Source of the DNA: Spirochaetia bacterium
Lineage (GTDB): Bacteria > Spirochaetota > Spirochaetia > Treponematales > Treponemataceae
NCBI GenBank assembly: GCA_900769975.1
Contig: CAAGIR010000170.1
Coordinates: forward strand, 1-9,392
DNA length: 9,392 bases
Reading direction: 5' to 3'
Positions 1-6,034 of this stretch are shown here, one piece after another; the first letter of the stretch is position 1, and every line of letters starts with the position of its first letter. Under the pieces are notes generated by a model. That model saw only the letters and a list, made by a program, of their open reading frames with translations, made no database searches and was not told where the DNA came from. The position numbers were made by a program, and so were the translations under genes.

Positions 1-61
1 ATTTGCCTGTCACAACAAAAAAGAAGAATCTTACAATAGGCAACAAACAGACACTCTGTTT

Positions 62-96
62 AAAAAACGAAAAATGTCTGCTTTACGCTTTGCAGA
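62..96 (-). terminator. candidate intrinsic terminator after cdd
   Basis: Read on the minus strand downstream of the cdd stop, TCTGC (96-92) pairs with GCAGA (81-77) across a 10-nt loop. A T-rich tract follows (ATTTTTCG then TTTTTT, about 75-62). The stem is only 5 bp, so this is a weak call. A second small hairpin (AAACAG/CTGTTT, 45-50 with 56-61) lies just beyond and may assist. Nothing else in 1-160 looks genic. It holds only three loose GCATTTT repeats on the minus strand at about 131-156. Confidence 0.35.
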
Positions 97-160
97 ATCT
101 ATAATGCGTTTGCCCTGAGTAAAATACCTAAAATGCAAAAAATGCCAAAATGCAAAAAGA

Positions 161-571
161 CTACAGTGAAAAACTTTGCGGCAAAAGTTCACCTAAAGTA
201 AAAATTTTGTAATCATCGGGCGTTTTTGCAAGAATAATTTGAAAATCTTTATCACAAAATTCTGCCATAACCTGGCGGCACACACCACATGGCGGACAAT
301 AATTTTTTATTTCTACATTTCCGTCTTCTTTTTCTAATCCACCCACGATTGCAATAGCCTTGAATTTTTTTGTACCTTCACTCACCGCTTTAAAGATGGC
401 AGTACGTTCAGCACAAACACTCGGACCGTACGCAGCGTTTTCCACATTACATCCTGTAAAAACTTTACCGTCGCAATCAAGCAAGGCAGCACCCACATGA
501 AAATGCGAATAAGGCACGTAAGAAAAACTCTGCATTTTTATGGCAGTTTTGACTAAATCTGAATATTCCAT
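161..571 (-). CDS. cdd: cytidine deaminase
   Basis: Hydrolytic deamination of cytidine and deoxycytidine to uridine and deoxyuridine, in cytosolic pyrimidine salvage. The 136-residue protein has the length of the small, homotetrameric, Bacillus-type Cdd. Substrate-binding NVEN lies at 42-45. The catalytic zinc site is complete: CAERTA (C53, with proton-shuttling E55) and PCGVC (C95 and C98). This is the three-cysteine version rather than the His/Cys/Cys version of the long E. coli enzyme. The ATG at 571 is chosen because MEYSDLVKTA aligns with the usual helix 1 start, and a perfect TATAAT lies 7 nt upstream. There is no Shine-Dalgarno. The gene appears monocistronic, separated from the exporter operon upstream by a terminator. 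Family and function are clear from the sequence; the physiological role follows from the family. Confidence 0.96.
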   Translation of the reverse strand: MEYSDLVKTAIKMQSFSYVPYSHFHVGAALLDCDGKVFTGCNVENAAYGPSVCAERTAIFKAVSEGTKKFKAIAIVGGLEKEDGNVEIKNYCPPCGVCRQVMAEFCDKDFQIILAKTPDDYKIFTLGELLPQSFSL

Positions 572-578
572 AAAAATT

Positions 579-606
579 ATTATATCAAAAATACAAAAAA
601 AGACAA
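579..606 (-). promoter_or_regulatory. cdd promoter, abutting the start codon
   Basis: On the minus strand, TTGTCT (606-601), a 16-nt spacer and a perfect TATAAT (584-579) are followed by only 7 nt before the ATG at 571. A start site at the usual distance from the -10 falls on base 572 or 571, so the mRNA would be leaderless or have a 1-nt leader. The -35 box sits in the T-tract of the upstream terminator. Confidence 0.6.
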
Positions 607-677
607 AAAAAATCGGGTTCCAGCCTTCTGTTTTTATTTTGTTTTGTTTTATTTTCAGAAGAAGAACCCGATTTTTT
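607..677 (-). terminator. strong (bidirectional-looking) intrinsic terminator of the ABC exporter operon
   Basis: A perfect 14-bp inverted repeat (607-620 with 664-677) contains the GC core TCGGGTTC/GAACCCGA. A second inner stem follows, TTCTG/CAGAA (626-630 with 656-660). On the minus strand the structure lies 70 bp after the exporter stop at 747 and is followed by a long T-run, as expected for Rho-independent termination. The plus strand also ends in six Ts, so it could work in both directions. The loop (631-655) is purely T with single A and G interruptions and is mirror-symmetric. Confidence 0.85.
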
Positions 678-746
678 CATTTTGGTAAATTTTTACATCG
701 CAATTCGCATTGTAATTTTGTGATTTTTATCTTGATTTAATCACAC

Positions 747-2510
747 TTACGCAAATTGAGCCTGACGTAAATTATAGTAAGCACCTTTCTTTTCCATAAG
801 TTCGGCAGGACTTCCACTTTCCAAAATGCCGCCTTTATCTATAACAAATATTCTGTCAGCATTTTGAATTGTCGAAAGACGATGTGCAATTACAAAACTA
901 GTTCTACCTTTAAGCATACTGGAAATACCAGCCTGAACCATAAGTTCAGTTTTTGTATCAATGCTGGAAGTTGCTTCATCCAGTATTAAAATACGAGGAT
1001 TAGAAAGCATAGTTCTTGCAAATGCTACGAGCTGCCTCTGACCGTTAGAAAGCTCTCCACCGCGAGCAGTAAGGACTGTATCATATCCGTCTTTTAAATC
1101 TTTAATAAAATCGTGAGCATGAACAGCCTTGCTTGCGGCAAGCATTTCTTCTTCAGAAGCATCAAGTTTACCATACATAATGTTTTCGCGAATAGTACCG
1201 CTAAAAATGTAATTGTCTTGAGTCATAATTCCCATCTGAGTTCGCAAAGATTCAAGTTGAACTGTTCTGATATCTTTACCATCTATAAGGACAGAACCAT
1301 CAACAACATCATAAAAACGACTCACCAAATTAACAATAGTTGACTTACCAGCACCAGTTGGTCCAACCAGAGCAATCGTTTCACCAGCACTTACGTCAAA
1401 ATCAACATTCTGCAAAACATTTACATCTTTATCATACCCAAAAGTAACGTTCTTAAACTGAACATTACCATTAATTGCAGGCATAGCAGGTGCATTTTCA
1501 TCACTTTTAATTTTTGGCTCAGTATCAATAATTTCAAAAATACGTTCAGCACCACTAGCAGCATTTACAAACTGATTATAAAAATTACTCAAATTCATAA
1601 TTGGCTGCCAGAACATTCCGATGTAAGTACCAAAAGCAATATACGTACCAATCGAAACATTTTCTATTCCAAGAATTTTTACACCCACAAAATACATTAA
1701 CAGAGTGCCTACACCCCAGCACAGATCAATCCAGGAACCAAAGGCATCACACCATCTTACAGCACGAATAAATTCACGACGGTCATCCCACACCAATTCC
1801 TGAAAAGTTTTATCAGTTTCTTCTTCTGCCCTGAAACTCTGAATTATTTTAATACCAGACAAATCTTCATTTATAAAAGCATTCATATTCGAAGATTTCT
1901 GTCTTTTTGCTTTCCAGTGTTTTTCAGCCATAGAAGAAATCAGGAAGATACCTGCAACCATAAAAGGCAAAGTACAAAGAGAAGCCAAAGCAAGCTTCCA
2001 ATTCTTAATAAACATAATTGCCATAACAGCCACAACAGTTACCATATTAGGAATTAACGTTGTAACAGCATTTTCAACAATGTCTTTAAGCGAATTTGTA
2101 TCACCGATAATCCTTGCAAGAATCTTTCCAGAAGGTCTCGAATCAAAAAAAGACAAATCAAGCGTCTGAATATGATCATAAAGTTCCTGACGCAATTTCT
2201 GAATCATCTTGTTACTGGTTTTTGCCATCAAAAGCATACGGATTTTAATGGCTGCAATTGCAAGCAAATTTAAAACAGCATATAAGATGACAATTTTTAT
2301 AAGCCCCGGAACATTCCCCTTCATAATGCATCTATCAATTGCAATTTCATTCAAAAGAGGATTAATCAAATCTATCGTTGTTCCAAAAGCAATACATGCA
2401 AAAACGGCGGCAATTTTCCCTTTATAATCCAAAAGATATTTAAACAGACGAGGCATAGTCTCAAAATTTGACTTCTGCACCTGCTGTTCATCTTGTTTAT
2501 AACTGTTCAT
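747..2510 (-). CDS. ABC exporter half-transporter, catalytic-site subunit (BmrD/TM288-like)
   Basis: Fused permease-ATPase of 587 residues. The N-terminal type I exporter membrane domain (about 20-330, six hydrophobic segments) precedes the nucleotide-binding domain (about 350-587). Visible motifs are the A-loop Tyr359, Walker A GPTGAGKST (383-391), Q-loop Gln431, signature LSNGQ (487-491), Walker B ILILDE (507-512) with the catalytic Glu512, and H-loop His543. The signature deviates from LSGGQ while the Walker B is canonical. This is the reciprocal of its partner encoded upstream at 2648-4423, and together they predict a heterodimer with one consensus and one degenerate ATP site. The ATG at 2510 has GGAG about 8 nt upstream (minus-strand ATATGGAGAATTT). 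Multidrug or lipid export is the usual role of this family; the substrate cannot be read from sequence. Confidence 0.93.
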   Translation of the reverse strand: MNSYKQDEQQVQKSNFETMPRLFKYLLDYKGKIAAVFACIAFGTTIDLINPLLNEIAIDRCIMKGNVPGLIKIVILYAVLNLLAIAAIKIRMLLMAKTSNKMIQKLRQELYDHIQTLDLSFFDSRPSGKILARIIGDTNSLKDIVENAVTTLIPNMVTVVAVMAIMFIKNWKLALASLCTLPFMVAGIFLISSMAEKHWKAKRQKSSNMNAFINEDLSGIKIIQSFRAEEETDKTFQELVWDDRREFIRAVRWCDAFGSWIDLCWGVGTLLMYFVGVKILGIENVSIGTYIAFGTYIGMFWQPIMNLSNFYNQFVNAASGAERIFEIIDTEPKIKSDENAPAMPAINGNVQFKNVTFGYDKDVNVLQNVDFDVSAGETIALVGPTGAGKSTIVNLVSRFYDVVDGSVLIDGKDIRTVQLESLRTQMGIMTQDNYIFSGTIRENIMYGKLDASEEEMLAASKAVHAHDFIKDLKDGYDTVLTARGGELSNGQRQLVAFARTMLSNPRILILDEATSSIDTKTELMVQAGISSMLKGRTSFVIAHRLSTIQNADRIFVIDKGGILESGSPAELMEKKGAYYNLRQAQFA

Positions 2511-2541
2511 AAATTCTCCATATATAACTCCGCATTAGCGG

Positions 2542-2633
2542 CAGCACATGGATGTGCTGAATTTAAGTTTATGAAGTGCAAAGCACGTAATAAACTTGCG
2601 TTATAAAAATTACACGGTCGTAATTTTTATAAC
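2542..2633 (-). repeat. three tandem hairpins between the two exporter subunit genes
   Basis: Three consecutive inverted repeats nearly fill the 137-bp gap. Arms at 2600-2613 and 2620-2633 form a perfect 14-bp stem (GTTATAAAAATTAC) with a 6-nt loop. Arms 2565-2572 and 2590-2597 (AAGTTTAT) enclose a second helix, GTGC/GCAC (2576-2579 with 2583-2586). Arms 2542-2549 and 2552-2559 (CAGCACAT) form an 8-bp stem with a minimal loop. None is followed by a T-run in the transcribed direction, so they are not simple terminators. They may be a repeat unit or an intercistronic mRNA-stability or processing element. Confidence 0.75.
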
Positions 2634-2647
2634 ACCTCCAAACAAAA

Positions 2648-4423
2648 CTAATACTGCGAATCGTAAGTTTCCTTATACAATCCGTTTTTAGCCAGAAGCT
2701 GCTCGTGCGTACCTTCTTCCACAATCTGCCCTTTATCCAGAACAATAATTTTATCAGCCTTACGCACCGCACTAATTCTATGTGCAATAATAATTTTAGT
2801 CATACCAGACAGATCCGCAAGAACGCCTTGAATTTCCTGTTCAGTTTCCGTATCCAAAGCCGAAGTAGAATCATCCAGAACAAGGACAGGCGTTTTTCTC
2901 GCCAAAGCACGCGCAATAGTTATACGCTGTTTCTGACCACCACTCAAACCAACACCACGTTCACCAATAACAGTCTGCTCTTTATATTCCATTTTATTTA
3001 CAAATTCAGCAGAATGTGACTGTTCCAACGCCAAACGAACCTGCTGTGTAGTCATAGTTTCTTTTGATCCAAGCCTGATATTTCCGTCAATAGTATCACT
3101 AAAAAGGAAAATATCCTGCATAACACAAGCAATGGAACGGCGCAAAACAGGCAAAGGAAGTTCACGAATATCAATACCATCTATTTTAATGCAGCCCGAA
3201 GTAACATCATACATTCGTTTAAGCAGATTAATGATAGTAGTTTTTCCAGAACCAGTTGAGCCCATAATGCCAAGCGTCTGTCCCGCCTTTATATCAAAAG
3301 TAACATTCTTAAGTACCTGCTGTTCACCAGACGAATAAGACACATTTTCAAACGAAATGTCACCGCACAAGTCATCAGCAGTAAAAAGAGCCGACTTCAA
3401 ATCATCCTCAATAGGCGAAGATTCAATCAAAGAAGAATCCTGAATGGCAGGGTGTTCTGCATAGATTTTGTTAATTCGTTTAACCGAAGCTTTTGCACTA
3501 GACAGACCATTTGTGAGCCAGCCAAGCATTTCCATAGGCCAAATCATATTAGCGACATAACTGAACAAAGCCATCAATTCACCCACAGTCAGATTTTTTC
3601 CAAACGGATTACCTTTAATAACCATAAGGCCACCCAGCAGCATAATTAACACGTTCATACTTCTGGCAATCACCTGAATAAGCGGATTATATTTTACAAA
3701 AACACGACTCAAATCAATGTTCAATTCATAATATTTCTGATTATGCTTATGAAATTTCGCAATTTCAAAACCTTCACGAGCAAAGGCCTTTACAGTACGC
3801 ACACCAGCAAGATTTTCAGCCGCCGTATTATTCAGTTCAGAATTTTTTTGTGCCAGATTTCCATACAGACAATCCAGTTTTTTCTCCATAAAAACCGCAA
3901 TCGCACCAGAACAAAACATTCCGATAATAGGAAAAATTGCAAGCACCCAGTTGATTTTTACCATAAAATAAACAGTACTCACAACCCGCACAATTACTTC
4001 TGCAATCAAAATACCCATATAGGCAGCAATATCCCAAATACGGTCAACATCGTCCTTAACACGACTCATCAACTCGCCGCTATTAATTCCGTCAAAAAAA
4101 TTCGCAGACAAACTTTGAATTTTCTGAAACAGATTAATGCGCACTTCAGAAGCAATTTTACTGCCACAAAAATCACATAAAAATTCCTTAATATACTGGC
4201 ACAAAAAACGCCCGATACCAACAGCAAGAACAGCAAGCAAAAGGAACTTAAAAATCTGCATATTTCTTGCAATTAAAACATCATCGACAATGTGCTGCAT
4301 AACAATAGGAAACACCATATCAAGTAAAGTTGAAAATACCATCGCAAGAAAAGCAATCAGATACCCAACTGTGTAACGCCGAACAAAACGCCACAAATGC
4401 AGCGATTCAGTTTTTTCATTCAT
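2648..4423 (-). CDS. ABC exporter half-transporter, degenerate-site subunit (BmrC/TM287-like)
   Basis: Fused permease-ATPase of 591 residues: membrane domain about 10-325, nucleotide-binding domain about 355-591. Motifs are the A-loop Tyr363, Walker A GSTGSGKTT (388-396), Q-loop Gln436, a canonical signature LSGGQ (493-497), Walker B VLVLDD (513-518) and H-loop His548. The residue after the Walker B Asp is Asp518 instead of the catalytic Glu. This is the hallmark of the degenerate subunit of heterodimeric exporters such as TM287 and BmrC. Paired with the downstream subunit (Glu512, LSNGQ), its Asp518 and the partner's altered signature would share one non-hydrolytic site, while its LSGGQ completes the active site. 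The ATG at 4423 has CGGAG upstream (spacing about 10). It is preceded by a structured leader containing a small ORF, so regulated expression is likely. The substrate is unknown. Confidence 0.93.
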   Translation of the reverse strand: MNEKTESLHLWRFVRRYTVGYLIAFLAMVFSTLLDMVFPIVMQHIVDDVLIARNMQIFKFLLLAVLAVGIGRFLCQYIKEFLCDFCGSKIASEVRINLFQKIQSLSANFFDGINSGELMSRVKDDVDRIWDIAAYMGILIAEVIVRVVSTVYFMVKINWVLAIFPIIGMFCSGAIAVFMEKKLDCLYGNLAQKNSELNNTAAENLAGVRTVKAFAREGFEIAKFHKHNQKYYELNIDLSRVFVKYNPLIQVIARSMNVLIMLLGGLMVIKGNPFGKNLTVGELMALFSYVANMIWPMEMLGWLTNGLSSAKASVKRINKIYAEHPAIQDSSLIESSPIEDDLKSALFTADDLCGDISFENVSYSSGEQQVLKNVTFDIKAGQTLGIMGSTGSGKTTIINLLKRMYDVTSGCIKIDGIDIRELPLPVLRRSIACVMQDIFLFSDTIDGNIRLGSKETMTTQQVRLALEQSHSAEFVNKMEYKEQTVIGERGVGLSGGQKQRITIARALARKTPVLVLDDSTSALDTETEQEIQGVLADLSGMTKIIIAHRISAVRKADKIIVLDKGQIVEEGTHEQLLAKNGLYKETYDSQY

Positions 4424-4441
4424 TTAAAAAATACTCCGAAT

Positions 4442-4558
4442 AGACAAAAAACTCCGCAACCCGAAACGCAGAATTTACCACAACAAAATAAACCGATTTT
4501 GCAAAAAGATTTTCGGATAAACCGAACACAACATACACACACTGCGAGGAAGTGCGGA
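4442..4558 (-). promoter_or_regulatory. attenuator-like structured leader upstream of the exporter genes
   Basis: The 168 nt between the leader-ORF stop and the first exporter gene carry no convincing gene but several pairings in transcript sense. TTCGG (4526-4522) and CCGAA (4516-4512) form a small hairpin followed within 4 nt by five Ts. TCCGCA (4558-4553) pairs with TGCGGA (4458-4453) and, nested inside it, CGCAG (4546-4542) pairs with CTGCG (4471-4467). The outer helix is followed after one base by six Ts (4451-4446). CTGCG can instead pair locally with CGGAG (4456-4452), with one G.G mismatch. The competing folds next to T-tracts resemble a transcription attenuator. The function is inferred. 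Confidence 0.4.
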
Positions 4559-4591
4559 CGAAAAAGAGAAAGAAAGTTTTAAGCGAGGATT

Positions 4592-4669
4592 TTAAACTCT
4601 AGGAGGCACATTCAGGAGATTAAATCCCAACTTAAAATTTCTATTAAATGTAAAGACAGCAATTAACAT
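4592..4669 (-). CDS. 25-residue leader peptide ORF of the exporter operon
   Basis: This short ORF lies in the exporter's 5' region. On the minus strand, a perfect AGGAGG (4683-4678) sits 8 nt before an ATG at 4669. The frame runs 25 codons to TAA at 4594-4592, starting MLIAVFTFNRNF and ending NVPPRV. It is hydrophobic and aromatic at the front, and the Pro-Pro-Arg-Val end puts a Pro pair four codons from the stop. The SD is the strongest in the window, and a TTGACA promoter lies just upstream with a 5'UTR of about 32 nt. The start of the exporter gene is 168 bp downstream. In Bacillus subtilis the homologous heterodimeric exporter bmrCD is controlled by translation of the small ORF bmrB, and this ORF occupies the equivalent position. 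The peptide sequence itself is not one I recognise, and translation is inferred. Confidence 0.65.
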   Translation of the reverse strand: MLIAVFTFNRNFKLGFNLLNVPPRV

Positions 4670-4688
4670 GGGTCAAACCTCCTATAGT
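4596..4688 (-). promoter_or_regulatory. Shine-Dalgarno / anti-Shine-Dalgarno stem of the leader ORF
   Basis: In the minus-strand transcript ACTATAGGAGGT (4688-4677), which contains the full SD, is complementary to GCCTCCTAGAGT (4607-4596). The latter covers the last sense codons of the leader ORF. The match has 10 Watson-Crick pairs and one G-U with a single A.G mismatch, across a 69-nt loop. Folding would hide the SD, while a ribosome near the end of the ORF would melt the stem. Both arms lie downstream of the predicted start site. Confidence 0.55.
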
Positions 4689-4707
4689 AAAGATAAAAAG
4701 TATATTA

Positions 4708-4736
4708 ATACTAATAATTCCAAAAAAAAATGTCAA
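4708..4736 (-). promoter_or_regulatory. promoter of the leader ORF / exporter operon
   Basis: A perfect TTGACA (-35, 4736-4731) lies 17 nt from TAGTAT (-10, 4713-4708; four of six matches). The start site is predicted near 4701, giving a leader of about 32 nt before the small ORF. The spacer begins with nine Ts. An alternative -10, TATACT, lies a little further downstream but lacks a -35 at standard spacing. Confidence 0.6.
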
Positions 4737-4747
4737 TAGGATTTTTT

Positions 4748-4813
4748 CCGTATGATTTTCGCGTATGATTTTTCGAAATAAACTTTCCGCATGAACTCCG
4801 CATAAATTTTCGC
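4748..4813. repeat. four imperfect short repeats upstream of the exporter promoter
   Basis: Plus-strand copies CCGTATGATTTTC (4748-4760), GCGTATGATTTTTC (4761-4774), CCGCATGAACT (4788-4798) and CCGCATAAATTTTC (4799-4812) share the core CCGYATRA. They lie just upstream of the exporter -35 box and downstream of the Nudix stop. They could be operator half-sites or decayed repeats. No convincing terminator for the purine operon is visible in 4737-4843. Confidence 0.4.
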
Positions 4814-4843
4814 AGATTTCCCAAATGATAATTCAAAAACCCT

Positions 4844-5350
4844 TTAATTCAGAACATAACTTTCTAAATTCCCTTTATCGTCATAAACAAGCTTTAACGA
4901 AAAAAAAGGCACACGTTTATCAATTAAATCAAGGAAAATTTCATCCCCTTTCCAGTGGGGAAGAGCGTTCATTCTGTCCTTGGCAATCCATTCCAGAACG
5001 CCTTCAGCACATTCATCATCCTTAATCAAAGAACCGTCGAAATCATCACACCAGAACAAATGCATAAACTCTGTAAAAATCCCGTCAGGAGCATCCTTAT
5101 TTTTACACACAAAAGTTACAATACCCCGGTATTCCAAATGCTTTTCGTTTAAAACAAGCCCCGTTTCTTCCAGAACTTCTCGCTTAACACAATCATACGG
5201 ACTTTCACCATTTTCAAATTTTCCGCCAATGCCAATCCACTTATCCTTATTATAATCATTCACCTTCTTTACACGATGAATCATAAGATAACAGTCATTT
5301 TTCTGAATATAACAAAGCGTAGTATTAACAAGCGTACCAGGTGTATTCAT
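4844..5350 (-). CDS. Nudix hydrolase, MutT/MutX-like (probable 8-oxo-dGTP diphosphatase)
   Basis: A 168-residue single-domain Nudix protein with a perfect Nudix box at 43-65. GX5E is G43 to E49, and REVLEETGL (57-65) supplies the Mg-binding glutamates. The surrounding pattern (WIGIGGKFENGES, a late LPHWKGDE segment, and a C-terminal PFFSLKLVYD segment) resembles streptococcal MutX and human MTH1-type enzymes. Hydrolysis of oxidised purine nucleoside triphosphates is therefore the best guess, but other nucleoside diphosphate-linked substrates cannot be excluded. The ATG at 5350 starts only 9 nt after the purN stop, and the gap (mostly Ts) has no Shine-Dalgarno. Translation by coupling to purN is likely. 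It is the last gene of the purine run and presumably sanitises the nucleotide pool that the operon feeds. Confidence 0.88.
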   Translation of the reverse strand: MNTPGTLVNTTLCYIQKNDCYLMIHRVKKVNDYNKDKWIGIGGKFENGESPYDCVKREVLEETGLVLNEKHLEYRGIVTFVCKNKDAPDGIFTEFMHLFWCDDFDGSLIKDDECAEGVLEWIAKDRMNALPHWKGDEIFLDLIDKRVPFFSLKLVYDDKGNLESYVLN

Positions 5351-5359
5351 ATCAAAAAA

Positions 5360-5995
5360 TTAAGAAAAACGTTTACAAAGCAACAAAAGCCCTTCCAGCA
5401 ACGCTTCATGTTCTTTCGGAGCAATTCTCTCATACAAAGAATCAGGCGTATCATCAGGCATAACAGGCACTTTTTTCTGCAAAAGGATTTCACCACCGTC
5501 ACAAATTTCATTTACAAGATGAACAGTACAACCGCTTTCAGTTTCACCAGAAGCAAGAACAGCCTCATGCACATGATGTCCCCACATTCCCACACCGCCA
5601 AATTTAGGCAGCAAAGCAGGGTGCAGGTTAATAATTCTGTCAGAAAAAACTTTTAAAATATCACCAGACAAAACAGTAAGACAGCCAGCTTCCACAATCA
5701 CCTTTGCATCATACTTTTTACATACACAAAGCATAGCATCAGAAACAGCAAGACGTTTTTCATCACGAGATGCAGCCACAGCAGCCTCTTTACCCATCAC
5801 ACTGTAAGGCGAAGTCACAGCCGTAGGTATACCAGCCTTTTTTGCACGCTCCAAAGCAAAAGCATCTTTATGATCACTTATAACAACAACAATTTCGTAA
5901 GGACAGTCACTTTTATGTTCCGCTTCATAATCAATCAAAGCCTGAAGATTAGTCCCACCGCCACTTACCAGGACAGCCGTCTTAACTTTATCCAT
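5360..5995 (-). CDS. purN: phosphoribosylglycinamide formyltransferase
   Basis: Transfers formyl from 10-formyltetrahydrofolate to GAR, step 3 of IMP synthesis, in the cytosol. The chosen form is 211 residues. The phosphate-binding loop SGGGTN is at 11-16. The catalytic triad is visible as Asn123 and His125 in INLHPALLP and Asp166 in CDGGEIL. GMWGHHVHEA follows the substrate loop, as in other long-loop PurN proteins. The frame extends upstream to a TTG at 6025 (MVKVFFQGIL...), but ATG 5995 is preferred. It has AGGG 7 nt upstream, and family members begin directly with the first beta strand (KTAVLVSGGG). The start lies 39 nt after the purM stop, and the Nudix gene follows by 9 nt, so it belongs to one operon. 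Confidence 0.95.
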   Translation of the reverse strand: MDKVKTAVLVSGGGTNLQALIDYEAEHKSDCPYEIVVVISDHKDAFALERAKKAGIPTAVTSPYSVMGKEAAVAASRDEKRLAVSDAMLCVCKKYDAKVIVEAGCLTVLSGDILKVFSDRIINLHPALLPKFGGVGMWGHHVHEAVLASGETESGCTVHLVNEICDGGEILLQKKVPVMPDDTPDSLYERIAPKEHEALLEGLLLLCKRFS

Positions 5996-6034
5996 CAAAA
6001 TACCCTGAAAAAATACCTTAACCAAGAAAAAAAA

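Noticed and set aside
2569..2787. 72-codon minus-strand frame spanning the intersubunit gap
   Set aside because: It overlaps the 3' end of the exporter gene out of frame and crosses the hairpins. It has no ribosome site.
3743..4180. 145-codon plus-strand open frame
   Set aside because: It is antisense to the exporter membrane domain, with a biased composition.
4473..4532. 19-codon frame between leader ORF and exporter (starts MLCSVYPK)
   Set aside because: There is no Shine-Dalgarno, only GTGTGT before the ATG. The interval is better explained by RNA structure.
4424..4843. tRNA, T-box or CRISPR in the large gap before the exporter
   Set aside because: No cloverleaf, T-box sequence or regularly spaced identical repeats are present. 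The short repeats are imperfect and irregular.
5996..6025. 10-residue N-terminal extension of PurN from a TTG
   Set aside because: It has no ribosome site, while ATG 5995 has AGGG at good spacing and fits the family start.
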